Source: Roseomonas sp.
GTDB taxonomy: Bacteria; Pseudomonadota; Alphaproteobacteria; Acetobacterales; Acetobacteraceae
Length of the DNA stretch: 5,137 nt
Reading direction: 5' to 3'
NCBI GenBank assembly: GCA_020249415.1
Contig: JADCFR010000236.1
Span: forward strand, 1-5,137
Shown: positions 1-5,137 of the stretch, piece by piece
How positions within the stretch are numbered: position 1 is the stretch's first letter
Layout of the letters: each line of letters begins with the position of its first letter
Notes under the pieces: generated by a model
What the model saw: the letters and a program-made list of their open reading frames with translations, nothing else
Told to the model about the DNA's origin: nothing
Databases searched by the model: none
Translations under genes and position numbers: made by a program

Positions 1-1021
1 AAACGATTGTGGGCAGGCTCGCCGCATTCAGCCCTTCCTCAAACGCCTTGCGCGCTGTCTCGGCCGCCGCTTCCGCCGCCGCACGCCCATGCAGCAGGGC
101 GCAGGCTTCGGTGGCCAGCACCTTCTTCGCCTCGTTTACCTCAGCGCCTTGCAGCGCGGCGTAGCGGGCGATCTCAGTCATCGGCAATTCAGTGAATAAC
201 CCCATGAAACGCGCGACATCGGCATCTTCCGTATTGCGCCAGAATTGCCAGTAATCATAAGGCGAAACGCGATCGGCATTGAGCCACACGGCGCCCTTCG
301 CCGTCTTGCCCATCTTCGCCCCGGATGCGGTGGTGATCAGCGGCGTTGTCAGGCCAAAGGCTTCCGCCTGATCCATGCGCCGGATCAGATCGGTCCCCAT
401 GACAATATTGCCCCATTGATCGGACCCGCCCATTTGCAGCACCACACCATGGCGGCGGCGCAATTCCAAAAAGTCATAGGCCTGGAGCAGCATGTAATTG
501 AATTCAAGAAAGGTCAGCGGCTGATCGCGTTCCAGGCGCTGCTTCACGCTTTCCATGGTCAGCATGCGATTGACGCTGAAATGCCGCCCGACATCACGCA
601 AAAAGGGAATGTACAGCAGCCTGTCCAGCCATTCCGCGTTATCCAGCATGATGGCATCCGTCGGGCCATCACCGAAGGTCAGAAAGGCATCGAATACCTT
701 GCGAATGCCGGCCTTGTTGGTTTCGATCTGCGCATCCGAAAGCAAGGGCCGCGCCTCATCCCTGAAGGAAGGATCGCCGACCTTTGTGGTGCCACCGCCC
801 ATCAGCACCACGGGGCGATTGCCGGTCTGCTGCATCAGGCGCAGCAGCATGATCTGCACCAAAGACCCGACATGCAGGCTATCGGCGGTCGCATCAAAGC
901 CGATATAGCCGGCGAGCGGCCCAGCCTGCAGCCGCGCCAGAAAGGCGCCTTCTTCGGTGGTTTGGTGAATATAGCCGCGTTCCCGCGCCACATGCAGGAA
1001 ATCGCTTCGCGCGCTGTTCAT
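1..1021 (-). CDS. tyrS: Tyrosyl-tRNA synthetase, C-terminus cut by window edge
   Basis: The product charges tRNA-Tyr with tyrosine in the cytoplasm (class I aminoacyl-tRNA synthetase). Reading the minus strand from the ATG at 1021-1019 gives 340 uninterrupted codons to the window edge. Seen in the sequence: a tyrosine-pocket segment YIGFDAT (residues 39-45); the HIGH-type motif HVGS (50-53); [11 protein letters not shown] (75-85); the tyrosine/ATP-site region around residues 173-184 ([12 protein letters not shown]); GGSDQWGN (198-205); and the KMSKS-type loop as KMGKT (236-240, DNA 302-316). Family members are usually just over 400 residues, so the missing part should be the rest of the anticodon-binding region and the S4-like RNA-binding tail. 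The start fits the family N-terminus (a short leader before a GYIHQ segment, residues 16-20). A weak GGA Shine-Dalgarno-like stretch lies about 8 nt upstream. The gene is divergent from anmK, with 79 bp between them. The identification is firm. Confidence 0.97.
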   Translation of the reverse strand, partial: MNSARSDFLHVARERGYIHQTTEEGAFLARLQAGPLAGYIGFDATADSLHVGSLVQIMLLRLMQQTGNRPVVLMGGGTTKVGDPSFRDEARPLLSDAQIETNKAGIRKVFDAFLTFGDGPTDAIMLDNAEWLDRLLYIPFLRDVGRHFSVNRMLTMESVKQRLERDQPLTFLEFNYMLLQAYDFLELRRRHGVVLQMGGSDQWGNIVMGTDLIRRMDQAEAFGLTTPLITTASGAKMGKTAKGAVWLNADRVSPYDYWQFWRNTEDADVARFMGLFTELPMTEIARYAALQGAEVNEAKKVLATEACALLHGRAAAEAAAETARKAFEEGLNAASLPTIV

Positions 1022-1100
1022 GATGCTATCCGGTTTGTCGAAACTCGTTTCCCGCCGGGGGCTTCCACCGACAGGCGCGCGGGGGTAGCACGTCCCCATC
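1022..1100. promoter_or_regulatory. Divergent tyrS/anmK intergenic region
   Basis: These 79 bp must hold the start signals for both divergent genes, unless promoters lie inside the coding regions. I see no convincing -35/-10 pair on either strand. Two small symmetric elements are visible: GAAAC-TC-GTTTC at 1040-1051, and GGGG/CCCC arms around TAGCACGT just before the anmK start (about 1082-1097). Either could arise by chance in DNA of this composition. The only ribosome-binding candidate for anmK is the G-run at 1081-1085, about 15 nt from the ATG, which is long spacing. The regulatory role is inferred from position alone. Confidence 0.35.
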
Positions 1101-2198
1101 ATGCTGAGAACCATCGGCCTTATGAGTGGCACGTCACTGGATGGCGTGGATGCTGCCTATCTGGAAACGGATGGGGAGGTGATTGCGCGCTTCGGCCCGC
1201 GACAGACCCTGCCCTATGACCCGGCGCTCCGCCGTGCGCTGCGCGCCCTGCTGGACCGGGCCGAGAGCCTGACCCCCGATGACCCCGCCTTGCTGGACGC
1301 CACACGCCGCCTGACCGAACGCCATGCGGAGGCGGTGGAGGCGATTGGCCTGCCGGCTGACCTGATCGGCTTTCACGGCCAAACCATCCTGCATCGCCCC
1401 GCGGCGCCGGGACGCAGCGGCACCCCCTTCACCTGGCAGATCGGTGATGCCGCCATGCTCGCGCGCCGCACGGGCATGAGTGTGGCTTATGATTTCCGCA
1501 GCGCCGATGTCGCCGCCGGCGGCCAGGGCGCGCCCCTGGTACCGGTTTTTCATCGCGCGCTTGCCGCGCCCTTGCCGAAGCCGCTCGCGATCCTGAACCT
1601 CGGCGGTGTTGGCAATGTGACCTGGCTGGGGCCGGAGGGTGAGATGCTCGCCTTCGATACCGGCCCGGCCAATGGGCCTTTGGATGATTGGGCGCGCCAG
1701 CATACCGGCAAGGATTATGACGCCGCGGGCAAGCTCGCTTTGGCGGGGCAGGCGGATGGCGCGGTGTTGGGGCGGTTGATGGCGCATCCCTATCTGGCCG
1801 CGCCGCCGCCGAAATCGCTTGATCGGCTGGATTTTGATCGCGCGCTGCGGGAAGCCGGGGCGGGCAGCCTTTCCGCTGCCGATGGGGCGGCGACTTTGGT
1901 CGCTTTCTGCGCGGTATGCGTGGCCGCTGCCGGGCGGCATTTTCCGGAACCGCCGCTGCAATGGCTGGTCGCGGGTGGCGGGCGGCGCAACCCGGCGCTC
2001 ATGAAGGCACTCGGCGGCGCTTTGGAAGAACCGGTGCGCGGGGTTGAGGTTGCGGGCTGGGACGGCGATGCGCTGGAAGCTCAGGCTTTCGGTGTTTTGG
2101 CGGCCCGCGTGGCGCGCGGCCTGCCGCTGAGTTTCCCCGGCACCACCGGCGCGCCGCGCCCGCTGACGGGCGGGCGGATTATCGGGGCGCTGCTTTGA
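1101..2198 (+). CDS. anmK: Anhydro-N-acetylmuramic acid kinase (AnmK)
   Basis: AnmK cleaves the 1,6-anhydro ring of anhydro-MurNAc and phosphorylates it with ATP, giving MurNAc-6-phosphate in the cytoplasmic peptidoglycan recycling pathway. The 365-residue product matches the usual family length of about 370. Visible motifs in order: the N-terminal phosphate loop [14 protein letters not shown] (residues 6-19); GFHGQT (90-95); [19 protein letters not shown] (130-148); LNLGGVGN (165-172); FDTGPAN (185-191), whose Asp186 corresponds by family knowledge to the catalytic base; the C-terminal nucleotide-binding GGG (292-294) followed by RRNPALM; and [12 protein letters not shown] (323-334) with the family-typical tail [11 protein letters not shown]. 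The ATG at 1101 is preferred because the phosphate loop begins only a few codons later. No NagZ, AmpG or MurQ gene is visible nearby, so the gene stands alone here. It converges with the binding-protein gene across the palindromic repeats. Confidence 0.96.
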   Translation: MLRTIGLMSGTSLDGVDAAYLETDGEVIARFGPRQTLPYDPALRRALRALLDRAESLTPDDPALLDATRRLTERHAEAVEAIGLPADLIGFHGQTILHRPAAPGRSGTPFTWQIGDAAMLARRTGMSVAYDFRSADVAAGGQGAPLVPVFHRALAAPLPKPLAILNLGGVGNVTWLGPEGEMLAFDTGPANGPLDDWARQHTGKDYDAAGKLALAGQADGAVLGRLMAHPYLAAPPPKSLDRLDFDRALREAGAGSLSAADGAATLVAFCAVCVAAAGRHFPEPPLQWLVAGGGRRNPALMKALGGALEEPVRGVEVAGWDGDALEAQAFGVLAARVARGLPLSFPGTTGAPRPLTGGRIIGALL

Positions 2199-2301
2199 TT
2201 GGGCGCATTTTCCGAGTCGCCAAGTGATTCCACTTTGCTTGAAAATGCTTGTTGGTCGCATTTTCCGAGTCGCCAAGTGATTTCACTTGCCTTGAAAATG
2301 C
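2196..2301. repeat. Two tandem 53-bp units, each with a 44-bp imperfect palindrome
   Basis: Copy 1 of the palindrome is 2205-2248 and copy 2 is 2258-2301. They align without gaps and differ at 3 of 44 positions (palindrome positions 26, 32 and 33). Each copy begins with GCATTTTC and ends with its exact reverse complement GAAAATGC. Inside is a second stem: AAGTG/CACTT in copy 1 (2222-2226 and 2231-2235), and CAAGTGA/TCACTTG around TT in copy 2 (2274-2289). The two stems are joined by an unequal internal loop. The 9-bp spacers before each copy (2196-2204 and 2249-2257) are partly similar, giving a 53-bp direct repeat whose first unit starts at the anmK stop codon. Copy 2 ends 5 bp from the stop codon of the opposing gene. 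Known alphaproteobacterial intergenic palindromes with GCATTTTC/GAAAATGC ends look similar, as I remember them. Possible roles are a bidirectional 3'-end structure or an inert dispersed repeat. Neither copy has a T-run typical of an intrinsic terminator. Confidence 0.9.
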
Positions 2302-2306
2302 TCCGA

Positions 2307-3266
2307 TCACTCCCGCCAGGGATGCAGATTCCAGAGCGCCTGATAGCGCGTGCGCAGCGCGACAAGCTCCGCCCGATAGGCATCGGGGGCCAGGAAGCGC
2401 AGCGGCAGGAATTGCTGATCGGCAAGCTTCTGGAATTCTGGATTCTCCACGGTTTTCTTCACGGAATCCGCAAGCCGCGTGATGATCTCGGTCGGCATGC
2501 CCGCCGGGGCGGCCATGCCGCGCATGGACCCTTCCACCACATCAAAGCCCAATTCGCGCAAGGTCGGGATATTGGGCGCGCGGTCCCACCGGGTTTCGCC
2601 CATTTGCGCCAACGGATGCAGCGTGCCCTGGCGCAAATCATTCAGCCCTTCGGCAACATTCATCACCGCGAGCGGAATGGTGCGCGAAAACACATTCTGC
2701 TTCACCAGAGACGATCCCGCGAAGGGAATATGCAGAAATTTCGTGCCGGAAGCGCGTTCCAGCGCCAGCATCGCCAAATGATCATCCGAACCAATGCCCG
2801 TGGTGCCATAGCCAATCGTGCCCGGATTGGCCCGCGCCGCTGCCAGCAGATCAGCCAGCGTCCTATAGGGGCTGTCAGGCAGTACCCACATGCCGCCCGG
2901 ATCATCCACGATATTGCCAATCAGCGAAAAATCATCGAGCGAGAAACGTGCACGCCTTTCGATCGGGATGGTGACGATGGTCGGGGTATTGATGAAGCCA
3001 ATCGTATAGCCATCGGGCCTGGCGCGCGCCAATTCGGTAAAGCCGATTTCTCCGCCCGCGCCGGGGCGGTTCAAGACCACGACGGATTGCCCAAGATCCC
3101 CTTCCATGAAGCGCGCAATGGTGCGTGCCGCAAGGTCCGTACCGCCCCCCGCGGCAAAGGCGACAATCATGGTGATCTGCCGATCCGGCCGCCAACCACC
3201 CTGTGCGCGGGCAATGGCAGGGGTGGCAAGGGCGCTCGCGATCAGCGCGCGACGTGAAAGCTTCAT
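2307..3266 (-). CDS. Bug/TctC-family periplasmic substrate-binding protein
   Basis: The 319-residue product matches the Bug (TctC) family, extracytoplasmic solute receptors that usually serve tripartite tricarboxylate transporters. Members bind small carboxylates or related compounds; this ligand cannot be read from sequence. The N-terminus MKLSRRALIASALATPAIARA is an export signal with a twin-arginine-like SRRALI start (residues 4-9) and likely cleavage after ARA (19-21). Family landmarks follow: ITMIVAFAAGGGTD (31-44), NRPGAGG (66-72), PDGYTIG (84-90), and YGTTGIGSDDHL (153-164) leading to HIPFAGSS (179-186). The reading frame stays open upstream to 3359, but the ATG at 3266-3264 is the real start: the signal peptide begins there, and a strong GGGAGGT ribosome-binding site (3271-3277) sits 4 nt upstream. 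No TctA or TctB membrane gene lies in the window, so it is an orphan receptor here. Such orphans are common in Acetobacteraceae and Burkholderiales. Confidence 0.93.
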   Translation of the reverse strand: MKLSRRALIASALATPAIARAQGGWRPDRQITMIVAFAAGGGTDLAARTIARFMEGDLGQSVVVLNRPGAGGEIGFTELARARPDGYTIGFINTPTIVTIPIERRARFSLDDFSLIGNIVDDPGGMWVLPDSPYRTLADLLAAARANPGTIGYGTTGIGSDDHLAMLALERASGTKFLHIPFAGSSLVKQNVFSRTIPLAVMNVAEGLNDLRQGTLHPLAQMGETRWDRAPNIPTLRELGFDVVEGSMRGMAAPAGMPTEIITRLADSVKKTVENPEFQKLADQQFLPLRFLAPDAYRAELVALRTRYQALWNLHPWRE

Positions 3267-3270
3267 GGTG

Positions 3271-3277
3271 ACCTCCC
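3271..3277 (-). promoter_or_regulatory. Strong ribosome-binding site of the Bug-family gene
   Basis: The minus strand reads GGGAGGT followed by CACC and the ATG at 3266-3264. This near-consensus Shine-Dalgarno decides the start in favour of this ATG over the in-frame upstream ATG at 3359, which would place 31 non-family residues before the signal peptide. Confidence 0.85.
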
Positions 3278-3309
3278 GGTTATTGGAACGACTCAAGCAC
3301 AAACGCCAC

Positions 3310-3354
3310 CCATGAAAAAGGCCGCCCGGAATGTTCCGCGCGGCCTTTTCATGG
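3310..3354 (-). terminator. Intrinsic terminator downstream of the alpha/beta hydrolase gene
   Basis: The arms AAAAGGCCGC (3316-3325) and GCGGCCTTTT (3340-3349) are perfectly complementary. The stem extends outward through CCATG (3310-3314) and CATGG (3350-3354), with A3315 bulged. It extends inward through CGGA/TCCG after one C-C mismatch. On the minus strand the GC-rich stem is followed by five Ts (3319-3315), the classic intrinsic-terminator form, and it lies 17 bp past the hydrolase stop codon. On the plus strand it also ends in TTTT, so it may work in both directions. It separates the hydrolase transcript from the Bug-family gene, which therefore probably has its own promoter in the roughly 40 bp between the hairpin and its ribosome-binding site, or depends on readthrough. 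Confidence 0.88.
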
Positions 3355-3370
3355 GGCATGGTGCCAAGCC

Positions 3371-4039
3371 TTAATCAGCCGCCAGCGCCATGCGGTTGCG
3401 GTTCAGAATGCCCATCACGTGATCTTCTGCCGCATCAACCACCTTTTCGGTCTGCTCCGGCGTGAAGACATGACCAGCCCCGGCCATGACGCGATAATCA
3501 ATGCTGACACCCTTTTGCGTATTCAGCTTTTCCACCAGCTTCTTCACAGAAATTTCCGGCACCAATTCATCATCCGCACCATGCAGGATCAGCCCGCCGC
3601 AGGGGCAGGGGGCCAGGAAGCCGAAATCATAATGCGAAGCCGGCGCGCTGATGGAAACAAAGCCGCCCATTTCGGGCCGGCGCATCAGCACCTGCATGCC
3701 GACATAGGCCCCGAAGGAATAGCCCAGCACCCATTGCGAAGACGCGTTGGGGTTCACGGTTTGCAGGAAATCCAGCCCCGCGCAGGCATCGGAGATTTCA
3801 CCAATGCCCCCATCATAACGGCCCTGGCTGCGCCCCACGCCACGCATGTTGAAGCGCAGTACGGAAAAGCCCAACGCCTGCATGCGCTGATACAGCGCAT
3901 GAATGACGCGGTTATTCATGGTGCCGCCATGGAGCGGATGCGGGTGCAACAGCAGCGCCGTGGGGGCATTCGGCCGCTTGGAATGGTGATAGCGTCCTTC
4001 AAGCCGGCCATCAGGTCCGGCGAACATCACTTCTGGCAT
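3371..4039 (-). CDS. Alpha/beta hydrolase, COG2945-type
   Basis: This 222-residue protein has the small alpha/beta-hydrolase fold of the COG2945 group, whose physiological substrate is unknown to me. Visible landmarks: GPDGRLEG (8-15); the oxyanion-side strand and loop LLLHPHPLHGGTMNN (29-43); RFNMRGVGRSQG (62-73); the nucleophile elbow GYSFG with Ser108; ASHYDFGFLAPCP (134-146), typical of the group; the acid in HGADDELVP (153-161, Asp157 most likely); and the catalytic His190 in GAGHVF. There is no signal peptide, so it should be cytoplasmic. The frame is open for 50 more codons to an ATG at 4189, but that extension (rich in Arg and Trp, no family similarity that I recognise) is probably not translated. 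The ATG at 4039 begins right before the conserved N-terminus, and an AGAAGAAG purine run lies just upstream. It is divergent from iscR. A link to Fe-S metabolism is suggested only by position. Confidence 0.9.
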   Translation of the reverse strand: MPEVMFAGPDGRLEGRYHHSKRPNAPTALLLHPHPLHGGTMNNRVIHALYQRMQALGFSVLRFNMRGVGRSQGRYDGGIGEISDACAGLDFLQTVNPNASSQWVLGYSFGAYVGMQVLMRRPEMGGFVSISAPASHYDFGFLAPCPCGGLILHGADDELVPEISVKKLVEKLNTQKGVSIDYRVMAGAGHVFTPEQTEKVVDAAEDHVMGILNRNRMALAAD

Positions 4040-4334
4040 GGTCTTCTTCTGTCCATTCCATTCTTGGCCGGTGCGGGGTTCACGCATCATCGCCCATGGG
4101 GGATGAGCGATGCGAACCCAGCGGCACCGGCGCCGCATTTCCGGGAAACCAAAGCCCACGACCAGGATACGCTTTGATCGCTCACTCACCGACCGCGGAA
4201 ATCTTGACCGCCAAGATCGGCAAACCTAGCTTTCATTGCCACGGGAGCGCCGCGGTATCCTATCGCCGAGATGCCGCCGAAGCCGCCACCCCGATGCCTC
4301 AGAGGGGTTTCCCATCCCCCAAAGGAGCTTGTAA

Positions 4335-4340
4335 TATAAT
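4335..4340 (+). promoter_or_regulatory. Candidate -10 box for iscR operon
   Basis: A perfect TATAAT lies 87 bp upstream of the iscR start, in an AT-rich island inside otherwise GC-rich DNA. No good -35 hexamer stands 16-18 bp upstream (the sequence there is C-rich), so the promoter would be of an activator-dependent or atypical form. The AT-rich island could equally serve the opposite strand. This is inference from a short motif. Confidence 0.3.
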
Positions 4341-4362
4341 GATCACATCGGAAAATTCCTAA
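4339..4362 (+). CDS. Possible seven-codon leader peptide upstream of iscR
   Basis: AAAGGAG at 4321-4327 is followed 11 nt later by an ATG at 4339 that opens the mini-frame M-I-T-S-E-N-S and then TAA. The spacing is slightly long and the peptide has no cysteine or other metabolite-sensing codon run. It also overlaps the TATAAT box, so the leader and that promoter cannot both be used from the same transcript. It may be chance; it is listed because a good ribosome-binding site in front of a very short frame is uncommon in this GC-rich region. Confidence 0.15.
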   Translation: MITSENS

Positions 4363-4407
4363 TGGATTCATGCCGGGAGTCGCGATTTTTTTTGCCCCCG
4401 CCTTTGG

Positions 4408-4425
4408 TGTCAGATTGGGCTGACA
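4408..4425. promoter_or_regulatory. Inverted repeat directly before iscR start, candidate operator or hairpin
   Basis: TGTCAG (4408-4413) and CTGACA (4420-4425) are perfect inverted repeats separated by ATTGGG, ending one base before the iscR ATG. The half-site somewhat resembles the TTGACT-like half-sites of E. coli IscR type 1 operators but is not a match. It could be an autoregulatory operator, or in the mRNA a small hairpin covering the place where a Shine-Dalgarno should be. No strong ribosome-binding sequence is visible otherwise. Function is inferred. Confidence 0.4.
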
Positions 4426-4426
4426 G

Positions 4427-4888
4427 ATGAGGCTCTCAACCCGTGGTCGCTATGCCGTCATGGCGCTCGCCGAAATGGCGCGGCGGGAGGCTGGGCAGAC
4501 CGACCCGCTGGAGGCGCGACCGGCCTCCATCGCCGAAATCGCCGCCGCCCAGCACCTTTCGGCGGCCTATCTGGAACAGCTTTTTGGCCGGCTCCGCCGC
4601 GCCGGACTGGTCGAATCGGCCCGCGGGCCGGGGGGCGGCTATCGGCTGCTGCCGACGCCCGAGCGCATTACCATCGCCGCCATCATAGATGCGGTGGAAG
4701 AACCCATCTCGGCCACCAGGTGCGAGGAAGGGAACCCCGGTTGCCTCGCCGGCCAGCGCTGCGACACACATGATCTTTGGGCAGAATTGGGCGGGCAAAT
4801 CCGGCTTTTCCTGGCCGGGGTGACCCTGGCCGATGTGCTGGCCGGGCGCATTTTGGGCCGCGCCGCCGCCCCCTTGCCCCCCGGCTGA
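4427..4888 (+). CDS. iscR: IscR-like Rrf2-family Fe-S-dependent transcriptional regulator
   Basis: The 153-residue protein is a winged-helix Rrf2 regulator, probably sensing Fe-S status and controlling the cluster-assembly operon that it heads. It begins with the family signature MRLSTRGRYAVMALAEMA (1-18). The recognition region covers SIAEIAAAQHLSAAYLEQLFGRLRRAGLVES (34-64), followed by the wing RGPGGGYRL (66-74). The cluster loop carries Cys99, Cys106 and Cys112, with His115 in CDTHDLW (112-118), matching the E. coli IscR ligand set of three Cys and one His. The first spacing is CX6C rather than the CX5C of E. coli, and the second is CX5C. The C-terminal helix FLAGVTLADVLAG fits IscR. The start is fixed by the signature, though no strong Shine-Dalgarno precedes it. 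The cysteine desulfurase gene begins 6 bp after the stop, so the two are almost certainly co-transcribed. An Rrf2 iron regulator of the RirA type is the main alternative. Confidence 0.92.
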   Translation: MRLSTRGRYAVMALAEMARREAGQTDPLEARPASIAEIAAAQHLSAAYLEQLFGRLRRAGLVESARGPGGGYRLLPTPERITIAAIIDAVEEPISATRCEEGNPGCLAGQRCDTHDLWAELGGQIRLFLAGVTLADVLAGRILGRAAAPLPPG

Positions 4889-4890
4889 GG
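4887..4890 (+). promoter_or_regulatory. Ribosome-binding site of the desulfurase overlapping the iscR stop
   Basis: GAGG at 4887-4890 overlaps the last two bases of the iscR TGA stop and is 4 nt from the ATG at 4895. This arrangement favours coupled translation of regulator and desulfurase. Confidence 0.55.
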
Positions 4891-4894
4891 CGCC

Positions 4895-5137
4895 ATGCCC
4901 CGCCTTTACCTGGACGCCAATGCAACTGAGCCCATGCGCCCGGAAGCCATCGCCGCGATGGCGGAAGCGATGGCCCTGCCGGGCAATCCATCCTCGGTCC
5001 ATGCCGAGGGGCGGGCAGCGCGGCGCATGCTGGAAGAAGCGCGGGAGGCGATTGCGGCGCGCTTTGGGGCGCGTGGGCGGGATGTGGTGTTCACCTCCGG
5101 CGGGACCGAGGCGAATGCTTTAGCCATCCGCGGCCTT
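4895..5137 (+). CDS. Cysteine desulfurase (IscS/NifS type), N-terminal fragment
   Basis: This is the N-terminal 81 codons of a class V PLP-dependent aminotransferase-fold enzyme that removes sulfur from L-cysteine and passes it as persulfide to Fe-S scaffold proteins. Family landmarks seen: RLYLDANAT (3-11), GNPSSVHAEGRAARRMLEEAR (30-50) and the cofactor-phosphate region VVFTSGGTEANALAI (64-78). The usual N-terminal sequence is NATTP; here it is NATEP, with Glu12 in place of Thr. The PLP lysine and the catalytic cysteine lie beyond the window, so activity cannot be confirmed. It starts 6 bp after iscR. In alphaproteobacteria this pair commonly leads into sufB, sufC and sufD, so those genes are expected just past 5137. 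I leave the symbol blank because iscS, nifS and a suf-operon name cannot be separated on this fragment. Confidence 0.93.
   Translation, partial: MPRLYLDANATEPMRPEAIAAMAEAMALPGNPSSVHAEGRAARRMLEEAREAIAARFGARGRDVVFTSGGTEANALAIRGL

Larger units (their letters stand above)
4040..4426. other. Divergent intergenic region between hydrolase and iscR, no convincing gene
   Basis: This 387-bp stretch has open frames on both strands, but none resembles a known protein, and the longest are extensions or shadows without a good ribosome-binding site. Identified elements are a perfect 6-bp stem ATCTTG/CAAGAT with a 5-nt loop (4201-4217), an AT-rich TATAAT box (4335-4340), a Shine-Dalgarno-like AAAGGAG (4321-4327), a run of eight Ts (4386-4393) and an inverted repeat next to the iscR ATG (4408-4425). 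The promoters for both divergent transcripts should lie here. I see no tRNA, rRNA or riboswitch fold that I can defend. Confidence 0.6.

Noticed and set aside
1040..1097. Small inverted repeats between tyrS and anmK as a T-box-like control of tyrS
   Set aside because: The 79-bp gap is too short for a T-box leader, such leaders are not expected in alphaproteobacteria, and no specifier or T-box sequence is present.
245..1219. 324-codon open frame on the plus strand opposite tyrS
   Set aside because: It is antisense to a firmly identified tyrosyl-tRNA synthetase, is rich in His, Arg and Gln as expected for antisense of GC-rich coding DNA, and matches no family I know.
1134..2276. 380-codon open frame on the minus strand opposite anmK
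   Set aside because: It is the complement of a complete AnmK with all family motifs; its composition (Arg, Gln, Ala) is typical of a shadow frame.
2196..2301. CRISPR-like repeat array
   Set aside because: There are only two units, directly tandem with 9-bp partly similar spacers rather than unique 30-40-bp spacers, and no cas gene is present.
2199..3257. 352-codon open frame on the plus strand through the repeats and opposite the Bug-family gene
   Set aside because: It lies antisense to a protein with clear signal peptide, strong ribosome-binding site and family motifs, and starts inside the repeat region without a ribosome-binding site.
3419..4177. 252-codon open frame on the plus strand opposite the hydrolase
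   Set aside because: It is antisense to a hydrolase with an intact catalytic triad and has no recognisable domain.
4201..4217. ATCTTG/CAAGAT hairpin as a terminator or regulator site
   Set aside because: The stem is only 6 bp with no T-run, and lies in a region where chance inverted repeats of that size are expected.
4386..4393. Run of eight Ts as an intrinsic terminator or attenuator before iscR
   Set aside because: I could not find a stable GC-rich stem immediately upstream; only the short palindrome TCGCGA touches it.
4436..5002. 188-codon minus-strand frame across iscR and the desulfurase
   Set aside because: It spans two recognised plus-strand genes and their junction, and is Gly/Arg-rich as expected for an antisense frame.

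Overview
The window looks like chromosomal DNA from a GC-rich alphaproteobacterium. Rhodospirillales or Acetobacteraceae (Roseomonas-like) is my best guess. The reasons are the strong G/C preference at third codon positions, the divergent tyrS/anmK pair, a lone Bug-type periplasmic binding protein, and an iscR-type regulator directly followed by a cysteine desulfurase, which is how alphaproteobacterial suf/isc operons usually begin. The taxon is inferred from gene content and style, not from a marker gene.

Layout. (1) Positions 1-1021, minus strand: tyrosyl-tRNA synthetase with its C-terminal end cut off by the window edge. (2) 1022-1100: short divergent intergenic region. (3) 1101-2198, plus: anmK, anhydro-N-acetylmuramic acid kinase of cell-wall recycling. 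(4) 2199-2306: convergent intergenic region almost filled by two tandem copies (53-bp period) of a palindromic repeat. (5) 2307-3266, minus: Bug/TctC-family substrate-binding protein with an export signal. (6) About 3310-3354: strong hairpin terminator. (7) 3371-4039, minus: small alpha/beta hydrolase of the COG2945 type. (8) 4040-4426: 387-bp divergent intergenic region with no convincing gene, but with a TATAAT box, a possible seven-codon leader and an inverted repeat next to the iscR start codon. (9) 4427-4888, plus: IscR-like Rrf2 regulator with three cysteines and a histidine as likely Fe-S ligands. (10) 4895-5137, plus: N-terminal 81 codons of a cysteine desulfurase that runs off the window.

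Functionally the window is mostly housekeeping: translation (tyrS), peptidoglycan recycling (anmK) and the start of an Fe-S cluster assembly operon (regulator plus sulfur donor enzyme). The binding-protein gene and its adjacent repeat pair are the most accessory-looking part. I found no clear sign of a new defence, mobile or RNA-guided system. The items most worth a second look are the tandem palindromic repeat and the regulatory leader in front of iscR.
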